Shown piece after piece: positions 52,215 through 61,234 of a stretch of 64,000 nt of DNA. The notes beneath the pieces were generated by a model. It saw only the letters and a list, made by a program, of their open reading frames with translations. It did no database searches and had not been told where the DNA came from. The DNA is from Accumulibacter sp003538495 (GTDB lineage Bacteria > Pseudomonadota > Gammaproteobacteria > Burkholderiales > Rhodocyclaceae). The stretch covers positions 1 through 64,000 of the forward strand of contig NZ_JAPUVQ010000096.1 of the NCBI RefSeq assembly GCF_029255145.1. Reading direction: 5' to 3'. The stretch's first letter is position 1. Each line of letters starts with the position of its first letter. Made by a program: the position numbers and the translations under genes.

Positions 52215-53849
52215 ATGAACATCACCACCTCCGCCGCCTGGAAGGCGATTGAAACACACCGCCAGTCGTTCTCGCCGGCGCATCTCAGACAACTGTTTGC
52301 CGGCGATCCCGGTCGCGTGGCTGCCCTCTCACTGAGTTTCGAAGGAATCCTTTACGACTTCTCGAAGCAGCGTCTGGATGCGAGTACGCTGGCGTTGCTG
52401 CTGGCGCTGCCCGAGGAGGCCCGACTTGCCGAGTCGACCGCCCGCATGTTCAGCGGCGAGAAGATCAATGTCAGCGAAGACCGCTCGGTGCTGCATGTCG
52501 CTTTGCGGCGATCGGCCGCGCCATTCCCGAGTGCTGATTTCGATGTCATGACCGACGTCGTGCCGACGCGTCAGAGAATGGCTGCCTTCGCCGACAGCAT
52601 TCGTTCCGGGCAGGCGCTCGGTTTCACCGGTCTGCCGATCCGTAACGTGGTAAATATCGGCATTGGCGGCTCCGACCTCGGGCCGAAGATGCTCGGCTGC
52701 GCCCTACGTTCGATCTCGCATCCGGCACTCGGCGTGCATTATGTTTCCAATCTCGACGGTGCCCAACTGGCGCCGCTGCTGCAAACCCTTGACCCGCGCA
52801 CGACGCTGTTTCTGGTCGCCAGCAAGACCTTCACCACGCAGGAGACGATGCTCAACGCGCAGACCGCCCGCGATTGGCTGGTCGCCAATCTCGGCGACGC
52901 CGCTGCGGTGGCACGGCATTTTGCTGCGCTGACCGCCAGACCGGAGCGGGCGGTGGAGTTCGGAATCAACGAGGATTCGGTATTTCCACTCTGGGACTGG
53001 GTCGGTGGGCGTTTTTCCCTCTGGTCGGCGGTCGGTCTGGCGCTGATGATCGCCATCGGACCGCAGGCTTTTGCCGACCTGCTCGCCGGTGCCGAACGTA
53101 TGGACGAGCACTTCCGCAACACGCCGTACGAGCGCAACCTGCCGGTGGTGATGGCCCTGATCGGTATCTGGAACACCAACTTCCTCGGTGCGACGAGCAA
53201 TGCGGTACTGCCTTACAACGAGTCGCTGAAGTATTTCCCGTCGTTCCTGCAGCAGCTCGAAATGGAGAGTAACGGCAAGTCCGTCGGTATCGACGGGCAG
53301 CCGCTCGAGCATGCGACGAATCCGGTCGTCTGGGGCGAACTCGGCAACAATGGCCAGCACGCCTTCTTCCAGCTTCTCCATCAGGGCGGGCGGCTGGTGC
53401 CTTGCGATTTCATCGCCGCCGTACGTTCGGACTTTCCGCTGCCCGGGCACCAGGAGGCTCTGCTGGCCAACTGCTTTGCGCAGAGTGCGGCCCTGGCATT
53501 CGGCAAGACCGAGGACGAGGCACGCCAGGAACTCGCTCGCAGCATGTCGCCGGCGGCGCTGACGGAACTCCTGCCGCACAAGGTGTTTGCCGGCAACCAG
53601 CCATCGTCCACGCTGCTGCTTTCGCAACTGGATCCGCAGACCATGGGGGCACTGGTTGCGCTCTACGAACACAAGGTGTTCGTCCAGGGCGTCATCTGGG
53701 GACTCAATTCCTTTGACCAATGGGGCGTCGAGCTTGGCAAGGCGGTGGCCAACAGCATCCTGCCGGCGATTTCCGATCCGCGCCTGGCCGCAAAGCTCGA
53801 TGCGTCGACCCAGGCTCTGCTGGTGTACACCCGCCAGCATCTCGGATGA
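52215..53849 (+). CDS. pgi: Glucose-6-phosphate isomerase
   Basis: 544 residues, full length. Signatures: VVNIGIGGSDLGPKM, SKTFTTQETMLNAQTARDWL, GGRFSLWSAVGLALMIAIG and the catalytic His segment QQLEMESNGKSVG with GQHAFFQLLHQGG. It interconverts glucose-6-P and fructose-6-P, linking gluconeogenesis to the glycogen genes downstream (pgm, glgC, glgA). 55 bp separate it from pgm. Confidence 0.96.
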   Translation: MNITTSAAWKAIETHRQSFSPAHLRQLFAGDPGRVAALSLSFEGILYDFSKQRLDASTLALLLALPEEARLAESTARMFSGEKINVSEDRSVLHVALRRSAAPFPSADFDVMTDVVPTRQRMAAFADSIRSGQALGFTGLPIRNVVNIGIGGSDLGPKMLGCALRSISHPALGVHYVSNLDGAQLAPLLQTLDPRTTLFLVASKTFTTQETMLNAQTARDWLVANLGDAAAVARHFAALTARPERAVEFGINEDSVFPLWDWVGGRFSLWSAVGLALMIAIGPQAFADLLAGAERMDEHFRNTPYERNLPVVMALIGIWNTNFLGATSNAVLPYNESLKYFPSFLQQLEMESNGKSVGIDGQPLEHATNPVVWGELGNNGQHAFFQLLHQGGRLVPCDFIAAVRSDFPLPGHQEALLANCFAQSAALAFGKTEDEARQELARSMSPAALTELLPHKVFAGNQPSSTLLLSQLDPQTMGALVALYEHKVFVQGVIWGLNSFDQWGVELGKAVANSILPAISDPRLAAKLDASTQALLVYTRQHLG

Positions 53850-53904
53850 AACTGTCTTGCTGCCCTGTCGAGCCAGGGCTTTTCAATCTGCAACGAGGCA
53901 TGAA

Positions 53905-55548
53905 ATGACTATGAAGGTGATCAGCGTTCCCAGCACGCCTTTCCCCGGCCAGAAGCCGGGGACATCCGGGCTGCGGAAGAAGGTGACGGTGTTTCGCCAG
54001 GCGCGGTATCTCGAGAATTTCGTCCAGGCAATTTTCGACACCCTCTCCGGCCAGCAGGGAAAGACGCTGGTCCTTGGCGGCGATGGCCGTTACTACAACG
54101 ACGTGGCCATCCAGACGATCCTGCGGATGGCGGCAGCAGCCGGCTTCGGGCGTGTGCTGGTCGGCCGTGACGGCATTTTGTCGACGCCGGCGGCGAGCGC
54201 TGTCATTCGCAAGTGGCAGGCTTTTGGCGGCATCATCCTGTCCGCGAGTCACAACCCCGGCGGCGAGGATGGTGACTTCGGCATCAAGTACAATCTGGCC
54301 AATGGGGGGCCGGCCAACGAGGGTTTTACCGAAGCGGTCTATCAGCGCACACGGGAGATCCGTGCCTATCGTACCGTAGAGGCGCCAGACATTGACCTGG
54401 GGCGGATCGGCGAGCTGCGTATCGGTGATCTGGTGGTCAGCGTCATCGATCCGGTGGCCGACTACGCCGAACTCCTGGAGTCGCTGTTTGACTTCGAGCG
54501 CATCGCCGGCCTGCTGGCGCGGCCGGATTTTCGCATGCGTTTCGACGCCATGCACGCGGTGAACGGTCCCTATGCGCACGAAATCCTGGAACGTCGTCTT
54601 GGCGCGCCGGCCGGCACCGTGGTCAATGGTACGCCGCTGCCCGATTTCGGTGGTGGCCACCCCGATCCCAACCCGGTCTATGCCGCGGAACTCGTTGCGG
54701 CGCTCGCCGACAGCCGTTCCGGATTGTCGTTTGGCGCGGCGTCGGATGGTGATGGGGATCGCAACATGATCGTCGGTCGCGCTTTCGTCGTCAGCCCGAG
54801 CGACAGCCTGGCGGTAATCGCCGCCAATCATGCGCTGATCCCCGGATACGCTGGCGGCCTGGCCGGTGTAGCGCGATCGATGCCGACCAGCTGCGCAGTC
54901 GATCGCGTCGCCAGGGAACTCGGCATCCCGTGCTACGAAACGCCGACTGGCTGGAAATACTTCGGCTCGCTGCTCGACGCCGGCAAGGCAACGATCTGTG
55001 GCGAGGAGAGCTCTGGTACCGGTTCCAGCCACGTGCGCGAGAAGGATGGTCTGTGGGCGGTCCTCTACTGGCTGAATATCCTGGCGGTGCGCGACACGCC
55101 CGCCGACGTGATCGTTCGTCAGCATTGGCAGCACTTTGGCCGTAATGTCTATTCGCGCCACGACTACGAGGGCATCGAAACCGGACCGGCCGATCGCCTG
55201 ATGGACGGGCTGCGCTCGCGTCTGCCGCAACTGGCCGGCTCGCTGGTCAAGGACATGCGGATTGCGACAGCCGACGATTTCGCCTATACCGACCCGGTGG
55301 ATGGCTCGCGCTCGGAGCGCCAGGGTATTCGCATTCTGCTCGACGACGGTTCACGGGTGGTCTTCCGACTGTCGGGAACGGGCACCGAAGGGGCCACGCT
55401 GCGCGTCTATCTGGAACGCTTCGTAGCCGACCCCGGTTGCCACGAAGTGCCTACGCAAGAGGCGCTGGCGCCGCTCATCGGCCTTGCCGAGAACGTCGCG
55501 CAGATTGCGGCGCTGACCGGGAGAAAGGGCCCGGACGTGATCAGCTAG
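53905..55548 (+). CDS. pgm: Phosphoglucomutase, alpha-D-glucose specific
   Basis: 547 residues from the ATG at 53905 (GAGG 6 bp upstream); a second ATG at 53911 is possible. It begins TPFPGQKPGTSGLRKKVTVF. The active serine lies in IILSASHNPGGEDGDFGIKY, the metal loop in ASDGDGDRNMIVG and the sugar-binding loop in TICGEESSGTGSSHVREKDG. It converts glucose-6-P to glucose-1-P, the precursor of ADP-glucose. 62 bp before glgC. Confidence 0.95.
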   Translation: MTMKVISVPSTPFPGQKPGTSGLRKKVTVFRQARYLENFVQAIFDTLSGQQGKTLVLGGDGRYYNDVAIQTILRMAAAAGFGRVLVGRDGILSTPAASAVIRKWQAFGGIILSASHNPGGEDGDFGIKYNLANGGPANEGFTEAVYQRTREIRAYRTVEAPDIDLGRIGELRIGDLVVSVIDPVADYAELLESLFDFERIAGLLARPDFRMRFDAMHAVNGPYAHEILERRLGAPAGTVVNGTPLPDFGGGHPDPNPVYAAELVAALADSRSGLSFGAASDGDGDRNMIVGRAFVVSPSDSLAVIAANHALIPGYAGGLAGVARSMPTSCAVDRVARELGIPCYETPTGWKYFGSLLDAGKATICGEESSGTGSSHVREKDGLWAVLYWLNILAVRDTPADVIVRQHWQHFGRNVYSRHDYEGIETGPADRLMDGLRSRLPQLAGSLVKDMRIATADDFAYTDPVDGSRSERQGIRILLDDGSRVVFRLSGTGTEGATLRVYLERFVADPGCHEVPTQEALAPLIGLAENVAQIAALTGRKGPDVIS

Positions 55549-55610
55549 AACCTGGTGACGGCTGCTGGCGTCGTCAGAGGCTTTGAATCGAGCTTTACAG
55601 GGATAGGAAA

Positions 55611-56876
55611 ATGGACAGGAAAACATTCCAATTGTCGCGCAAGGCGATTGCCTTGGTGCTTGCTGGCGGGCGCGGCAGCAGACTGCATGAACTGACGGAC
55701 CGCCGCGCCAAGCCGGCCGTTCATTTCGGAGGCAAGTTCCGGATCATCGATTTTGCCTTGTCGAACTGCGTCAATTCGCAACTCAGGCGCGTTGGCGTGG
55801 TGACCCAATACAAGTCGCACAGTCTCTTGCGTCACCTGCAGCGCGGCTGGAGCTTTCTGCACGGCGAGGTCAACGAGTTTGTCGACCTGCTGCCGGCGCA
55901 GCAACGAGTCGATGAGGAATCGTGGTATCGCGGCACCGCCGATGCCGTCTATCAGAACATAGACATTCTCGAGACCTATACGCCAGCGCCGGAATACGTC
56001 GTGATCCTGGCCGGCGACCACGTCTACAAGATGAATTACGGAGTGATGCTGGTTGACCACGTCGAGAGCGGCGCCGAGTGCACCGTCGCCTGTATCGAGG
56101 TGCCGCGCCAGGAGGCAAGCGGCTTCGGGATCGTCGCGGTCGATGAAAGCGGCGTGATCACCGATTTCATCGAGAAGCCTGCCGACCCGCCCGGGATGCC
56201 TGGCAAACCGGATATGGCCTTGTGCAGCATGGGCGTCTACGTTTTCAACGCCAAGTATCTGTATGCCGAACTGGCACGCGACATTGCCGACGAGACCTCC
56301 AATCATGACTTCGGCAAGGACATCATTCCGCATGCCGTCGCCAAGCGCTGTGCGGTAGCGCACTCGTTCTCGCGTAGCTGCGTGGTGGCGCCCGATGAGC
56401 CGGTCAGGGAACACTACTGGCGCGATGCCGGGACCATTGACGCCTACTGGGATGCCAACATCGATCTGACCGCCACGGTGCCGGCCTTGAACCTCTACGA
56501 CCGCAACTGGCCGGTGTGGACCTACCAGCAGCAACTTCCCCCGGCCAAGTTCGTGCACAACCATCTCGACCGGCGGGGCACGGCCATCGAGTCGACGGTC
56601 TCTGGCGGCTGCATCGTCTCCGGCGAGGTCAACCGCTCGCTGCTGTTCTCGAGTTGCCGAATCCACTCGTACGCCCGGGTCAACCTGTCGGTCTTGCTCC
56701 CCGACACCGTGGTCGGTTCGCGAGCGCGCCTGAGCCGCTGCGTGGTAGACAGCGACTGCCAGATCCCCCCGGGTATGGTCGTCGGTGAGGATCCCGATGA
56801 TGATGCCCGCCGCTTCCGATATACCGAGAACGGCGTCACGCTGATTACCCGGAAAATGCTCGAGCGGCTCAGTTAG
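55611..56876 (+). CDS. glgC: Glucose-1-phosphate adenylyltransferase
   Basis: 421 residues, usual length. The nucleotide-binding start is ALVLAGGRGSRLHELTDRRA with KPAVHFGGKFRIIDFALSNC. The catalytic Asp lies in YVVILAGDHVYKMNYG, and GIVAVDESGVITDFIEKP is present. The C-terminal left-handed beta-helix (about 300-421) carries the oligomer and effector sites. It makes ADP-glucose, the committed, allosterically controlled step of glycogen synthesis. 24 bp before glgA. Confidence 0.96.
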   Translation: MDRKTFQLSRKAIALVLAGGRGSRLHELTDRRAKPAVHFGGKFRIIDFALSNCVNSQLRRVGVVTQYKSHSLLRHLQRGWSFLHGEVNEFVDLLPAQQRVDEESWYRGTADAVYQNIDILETYTPAPEYVVILAGDHVYKMNYGVMLVDHVESGAECTVACIEVPRQEASGFGIVAVDESGVITDFIEKPADPPGMPGKPDMALCSMGVYVFNAKYLYAELARDIADETSNHDFGKDIIPHAVAKRCAVAHSFSRSCVVAPDEPVREHYWRDAGTIDAYWDANIDLTATVPALNLYDRNWPVWTYQQQLPPAKFVHNHLDRRGTAIESTVSGGCIVSGEVNRSLLFSSCRIHSYARVNLSVLLPDTVVGSRARLSRCVVDSDCQIPPGMVVGEDPDDDARRFRYTENGVTLITRKMLERLS

Positions 56877-56900
56877 CGAGGCCTGAGAGGGACTGGCTGC

Positions 56901-58343
56901 GTGCGCATCCTGCACGTTGCTGCGGAGATCTATCCGCTGGTCAAGACCGGCGGTCTTGCCGATGTCGTCGCCGCCTTGCCCGCAGCGCTTGCCGCACGCG
57001 GCCTTGACGTGCGCATCCTGTTGCCCGGCATGCCAGCCATTCTCAATGGGGTACTCGATCTCAAGCGGGTGATCCGCTTCGGCCCGGCCTTTGGCGCGGC
57101 GGTCATCACGCTGCGGCTCGGTCGTCTGCCGGACAGTGGTCTGCTGGCCTACGTGATCGACGCGCCGTTCCTTTACCGGCGAGACGGCAATCCTTATCTT
57201 GGCCCGGACGGTTGCGACTGGAGCGACAATCACCGGCGCTTCGCTCTCCTTGGCTGGATCGCCGCGCACCTGGCCGCCGGCGAACTCGATCGGCACTGGC
57301 AGCCGGACGTCGTGCATGCCCATGATTGGCACGCTGGACTGGCTCCCGCCTATATCGCGCAGAATCCGGCGGGGACCACGGCGACGGTGTTCACCATTCA
57401 CAACCTCTCTTTCCGTGGTCTGTTCCCGCTTGATCATCACAATGACCTCGGTCTGCAGATTTCCGGCGCGAATCAGAGTGGCGTCGAGTTTCACGGCCAG
57501 TTGTCGTTCATGAAGGCTGCTCTGGTGCATGCCAAGCGCGTCAACGCCGTCAGTCCGACCTATGCCCGCGAGATCTGTACCGCGGAGTTTGGCTGGGGAC
57601 TGGACGGCGTACTCCGCGGTCGAGGCGGTGATCTGTCGGGCATTCTCAATGGTGTCGATTATTCGGTCTGGGACGCCAGCACCAATGCGGCGCTTCCCAG
57701 GAACTATAGTGCCGAACGTCTGCGGGGCAAGATGGTCTGCAAGCTCGGGCTGCAAAAGCAGCTCGGCTTTGCGCTGCGCGCCAGGACGCCGCTGTTCGCC
57801 ATTGTCAGCCGATTGACTTCGCAAAAAGGCATGGATCTGGTTCTCGGCGCCTTGCCGGCGCTGCTGGCCGATGGCGCCCAACTGGTGGTCATCGGCAGTG
57901 GCGAGGCGGACATCGAAGCCGCTTTCAGGGCCGCCGCGGCGGCTCATCCGGCTGCTGTTTCGGTGCATCTCGGTTACGACGAGCCGCTGTCGCACCGGAT
58001 CATGGCCGGCGCCGACGTCCTCCTCGTTCCGTCGCGTTTCGAGCCCTGTGGGCTGACGCAGCTCTACGCCCTGCGCTATGGCACTGTGCCGCTGGTGCGC
58101 CGGGTGGGGGGACTGGCGGACACGGTGATCGATGCGACTCCGGAAAACGTCAAGGCGGGCACTGCCAACGGCTTCACCTTTGACGAATCCAGCAGCCGCA
58201 GGCTGGCGTCGCGGATTGGCAGGGCTTGCGCGCTTTACCGTGACGCCGCGGCATGGCGGCAGCTCCAGAGGCACGGCATGGCGCAGAATTTTTCCTGGGA
58301 TGACTCCGCCGCGCGTTATGAGGCGCTGTACCGGAGCATCTGA
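56901..58343 (+). CDS. glgA: Glycogen synthase
   Basis: 480 residues from the GTG at 56901. GT5 family: ADP-glucose site KTGGLADVVAALPAALAARG, VVHAHDWHAGLAPAYIA, TIHNLSFRGLFP, and the C-terminal catalytic motif LLVPSRFEPCGLTQLYALRY. It extends alpha-1,4-glucan from ADP-glucose. It directly follows glgC and closes the pgi-pgm-glgC-glgA pathway block. Confidence 0.95.
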   Translation: MRILHVAAEIYPLVKTGGLADVVAALPAALAARGLDVRILLPGMPAILNGVLDLKRVIRFGPAFGAAVITLRLGRLPDSGLLAYVIDAPFLYRRDGNPYLGPDGCDWSDNHRRFALLGWIAAHLAAGELDRHWQPDVVHAHDWHAGLAPAYIAQNPAGTTATVFTIHNLSFRGLFPLDHHNDLGLQISGANQSGVEFHGQLSFMKAALVHAKRVNAVSPTYAREICTAEFGWGLDGVLRGRGGDLSGILNGVDYSVWDASTNAALPRNYSAERLRGKMVCKLGLQKQLGFALRARTPLFAIVSRLTSQKGMDLVLGALPALLADGAQLVVIGSGEADIEAAFRAAAAAHPAAVSVHLGYDEPLSHRIMAGADVLLVPSRFEPCGLTQLYALRYGTVPLVRRVGGLADTVIDATPENVKAGTANGFTFDESSSRRLASRIGRACALYRDAAAWRQLQRHGMAQNFSWDDSAARYEALYRSI

Positions 58344-58452
58344 AGATACACTCTACCGTCATCGGTACGGATCGCGGTCGGCACACGCGATCGGTGCCGC
58401 CGAGAGTCCGCTACGGTCGTTTCCAGAAACAACCCACCCACAGGAGAACTTC

Positions 58453-59700
58453 GTGCTCATTGACTCTGGCCTCCTGCTGCAGCCTTTCAAGGGCCTTCGC
58501 CCACGCAGCTCAGACGCGGCAGCAGTTGCTGCACCACCCTATGACGTGCTCTCCAGCGACGAGGCGCGGGCCGCGGCAAGTGGCAAGCCGCTGTCCTTTC
58601 TGCATGTCTCCAAGGCCGAAATCGATCTGCCCCCGGATGTCGATTCCTTTGCCCCCGAGGTGTACGCCAGGTCGGCCGAGAACTTTCGACGGATGATCGA
58701 TTCGGGAGTTCTGTGCCGTGACCAACGCCGGTGCTATTACGCGTATCGCCTGGTGATGGGCGAGCACCTTCAGACCGGACTGGTGGCGGTGGCTTCGGTC
58801 GCCGCGTACGACAACAATCGGATTCGCAAGCATGAACTCACCCGCCCGGACAAGGAGGACGACCGCGTACGCCAGATCGAGGCCCTGAACGCCCAGACTG
58901 GACCGGTACTGTTGGTGCACGCCGACAACGCGGAAGTCGAGCGCCTGGTGGTTGCGGCCACCGAGAATCCACCGGTCGCCGATCTGACGGCCGACGACGG
59001 GATCCGGCATACGCTGTGGACCGTCGACGATGCCGAGCGCATTGCGCGCATCAGTGCGCTGTTCGCAGCGATGCCGTCGCTATACATTGCCGACGGCCAT
59101 CATCGCTCGGCCGCAGCCTCGCGGGTCGCGGCCGCTCGGCGCGGCCAGGCGGCAGCCATGGAGGGTGCCGAGTTCTTTCTTTCGGTGGTTTTCCCCGCCG
59201 CACAGATGCGGATCATGGCCTACAACCGGGTGGTGCGAGATCTGAATGGCCTGAGTGAGGAGGCGTTTCTGGCGGCCGTCGGCGAGCGTTACCGGATCGA
59301 TCCGCGTTGCGGTCCGGAAAAACCCGACCGTAGCGGTGTCTGTGGCATGTATCTGGGGGGACGCTGGTATCGCCTCGAAGTGCTGTCAGAACTGGTTCCC
59401 GAGGCGGATCCGGTGCGCCGCCTGGACGTCTCGGTGCTCGCCGAGCAGATTCTCGGCCCGCTGCTGGCGATTACCGATCTTCGCCGGGACACGCGTATCG
59501 AGTTTGTCGGTGGCATGCGCGGATTGGCGGAACTGGAGCGGCGGGTGAACAGTGGCGAGATGGCCGTTGCCTTTGCGCTGTATCCGACGTCGATGTCGGA
59601 ACTGATGGCGGTGGCCGACAGCGGTCAGGTGATGCCGCCAAAGTCGACATGGTTTGAACCAAAACTGGCAGACGGCCTGGTGTCGCACATCCTCGACTGA
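58453..59700 (+). CDS. DUF1015 family protein
   Basis: 415 residues from the GTG at 58453 with CAGGAGAAC upstream. DUF1015 signatures: LLLQPFKGLRPRSSDAAAVA, APPYDVLSSDEARAAASGKP, RIRKHELTRPDKEDDRV, YIADGHHRSAAASRVAA and MPPKSTWFEPKLADGLV. The family is widespread; its function is unknown, though it resembles phosphosugar or nucleotide enzymes in some genomes. It lies 109 bp after glgA, so it may belong to the glycogen transcript, but that is not shown. Confidence 0.85.
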   Translation: MLIDSGLLLQPFKGLRPRSSDAAAVAAPPYDVLSSDEARAAASGKPLSFLHVSKAEIDLPPDVDSFAPEVYARSAENFRRMIDSGVLCRDQRRCYYAYRLVMGEHLQTGLVAVASVAAYDNNRIRKHELTRPDKEDDRVRQIEALNAQTGPVLLVHADNAEVERLVVAATENPPVADLTADDGIRHTLWTVDDAERIARISALFAAMPSLYIADGHHRSAAASRVAAARRGQAAAMEGAEFFLSVVFPAAQMRIMAYNRVVRDLNGLSEEAFLAAVGERYRIDPRCGPEKPDRSGVCGMYLGGRWYRLEVLSELVPEADPVRRLDVSVLAEQILGPLLAITDLRRDTRIEFVGGMRGLAELERRVNSGEMAVAFALYPTSMSELMAVADSGQVMPPKSTWFEPKLADGLVSHILD

Positions 59701-59784
59701 GGGTGCCGCCGCTTTCGGGTTAGCCAGCCAATTGGCCGGGCGGGGCGGTGCCTCCCGGATCGTTGTCCTGTTCCCGCCTGCGCT

Positions 59785-60897
59785 TCACTCCGCCTTGCTG
59801 TTGACCACCGAAACCTGCGCCTTGCCGGCGGAAACCTCGCCGATGACGGTGGCGTGATCGAAGCCTTCCTGCAGAAAGATCGACAGGACTTCGGTAACCA
59901 CTTCCGGGGCACAAGCGAGCAGCAGCCCGCCGCTGGTCTGCGGATCCGACAGCAGCGCACGCTCGAGATCGCCAAAGTGCTTCTTGGGGACCACCACGCG
60001 CTCGCCATAGCTTGCCCAGTTGCGCTCGGATGCGCCGGTCATGCAGCCTTCCGCCAGGTAATCGAGGACATTCGGCAAGACCGGCAAGGCGGCGTAGTCG
60101 ATCGCCGCAGAGACCTTGGACGCCTTGCAGATTTCGACCAGATGACCGAGCAGCCCAAAGCCGGTGACGTCGGTCATGGCGTGCACCCCGGCCAGGCAGG
60201 CCAGGGCCCGCCCGGGCGTGTTGAGCTGCGTCGCCGAGGCGATCATCGCCGTGTAGCTGCTCGCCGACAAGAGACCTTTCTTCAATGCAGCGCTATAGAC
60301 GCCGATCCCCAGACCCTTGCCAAGTATCAGCTTGTCGCCGGGACGCGCGCCGGAGTTGCGCTTGAGATTGTCGGGATGGACCAGACCGATGGCCACCAGG
60401 CCATAAATCGGCTCGACCGAATCGATGGTGTGGCCGCCGGCAATCGGAATTCGCGCTCGGGCACAGACCGACTCGCCGCCTTCAAGAATTCGCTTGATGG
60501 TATCGAGCGGTAACTGCTTGACCGGCATGCCGACGACGGCCAGTGCCAGCAGCGGCGTGCCACCCATGGCATAGACGTCGGAGAGGGCGTTGGTCGCCGC
60601 GATACAGCCGAAATCGAAGGGGTCATCGACAATCGGCATGAAAAAGTCGGTGGTCGCGACCAAGGCCTGATCGTCGTTGAGCTGGTAGACCGCCGCGTCG
60701 TCGCTGGTTTCGATGCCGACCAGCAGTTGCTTCGGTACGACTACCGGACTGGTCTTGGCGAGGATCTGTTCGAGCACGCCGGGAGCGATCTTGCATCCGC
60801 AACCGCCTCCGTGCGAAAGCTGCGTCAGTCTGAGCGGCTGGTTGGCGGTGGTTTCCGGAGCTGCAGGCTCTTCGGTCTTCGGTTTTTTTCTGGGCAT
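59785..60897 (-). CDS. selD: Selenide, water dikinase
   Basis: 370 residues. The N-terminal active loop HGGGCGCKIAPGVL carries cysteine (not selenocysteine) at the catalytic position. ATP-binding segments include TSDDAAVYQLNDDQALVATT and NALSDVYAMGGTPLLALAVV. The C-terminal domain has DVTGFGLLGHLVEI and SDPQTSGGLLLACAPE. It makes selenophosphate for selenocysteine or selenouridine. No selA, selB or mnmH is near. Convergent with the DUF1015 gene. Confidence 0.94.
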   Translation of the reverse strand: MPRKKPKTEEPAAPETTANQPLRLTQLSHGGGCGCKIAPGVLEQILAKTSPVVVPKQLLVGIETSDDAAVYQLNDDQALVATTDFFMPIVDDPFDFGCIAATNALSDVYAMGGTPLLALAVVGMPVKQLPLDTIKRILEGGESVCARARIPIAGGHTIDSVEPIYGLVAIGLVHPDNLKRNSGARPGDKLILGKGLGIGVYSAALKKGLLSASSYTAMIASATQLNTPGRALACLAGVHAMTDVTGFGLLGHLVEICKASKVSAAIDYAALPVLPNVLDYLAEGCMTGASERNWASYGERVVVPKKHFGDLERALLSDPQTSGGLLLACAPEVVTEVLSIFLQEGFDHATVIGEVSAGKAQVSVVNSKAE

Positions 60898-60967
60898 GAT
60901 GGTCAGGTAAGCGGTATGGGGCGGTCACCACATGTGCGAGGCGGTACGGCGCCGCCGACAAAGCCTT

Positions 60968-61174
60968 TCAGCTTGCGTCAAAGCCTGCCTGTTCGACCGC
61001 CTTGCGCAAGATGGCGACGTTCCCGAGCGTCGGGTCGTAGCTGACGGTGGCTTGTCCGGGCTCCAGCGACACGGCGACCGCTTCGACGCCGCGCAGGGCT
61101 TCGAGGACGGCGCGGACGCTCTGCACGCAAGCCTGGCAGCGCATCCCGGTGATACGGATGACGATTGTTTCCAT
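60968..61174 (-). CDS. copZ: Copper chaperone, single HMA domain
   Basis: 68 residues forming one heavy-metal-associated domain with the CxxC site in ITGMRCQACVQSVRAVLEAL. It carries Cu+ to CopA, whose gene lies 60 bp upstream on the same strand. Usual length for CopZ. Confidence 0.88.
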   Translation of the reverse strand: METIVIRITGMRCQACVQSVRAVLEALRGVEAVAVSLEPGQATVSYDPTLGNVAILRKAVEQAGFDAS

Positions 61175-61234
61175 CTGCAGTTTCCCCGTGGGCGTTGCAG
61201 GTGCTGCCGAAATTTCGCCGGTAATCTTCCGCGG

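Noticed and set aside
55545..58274. 909-codon minus-strand frame over glgC and glgA
   Set aside because: Shadow of two well-supported glycogen genes; no recognisable motifs.
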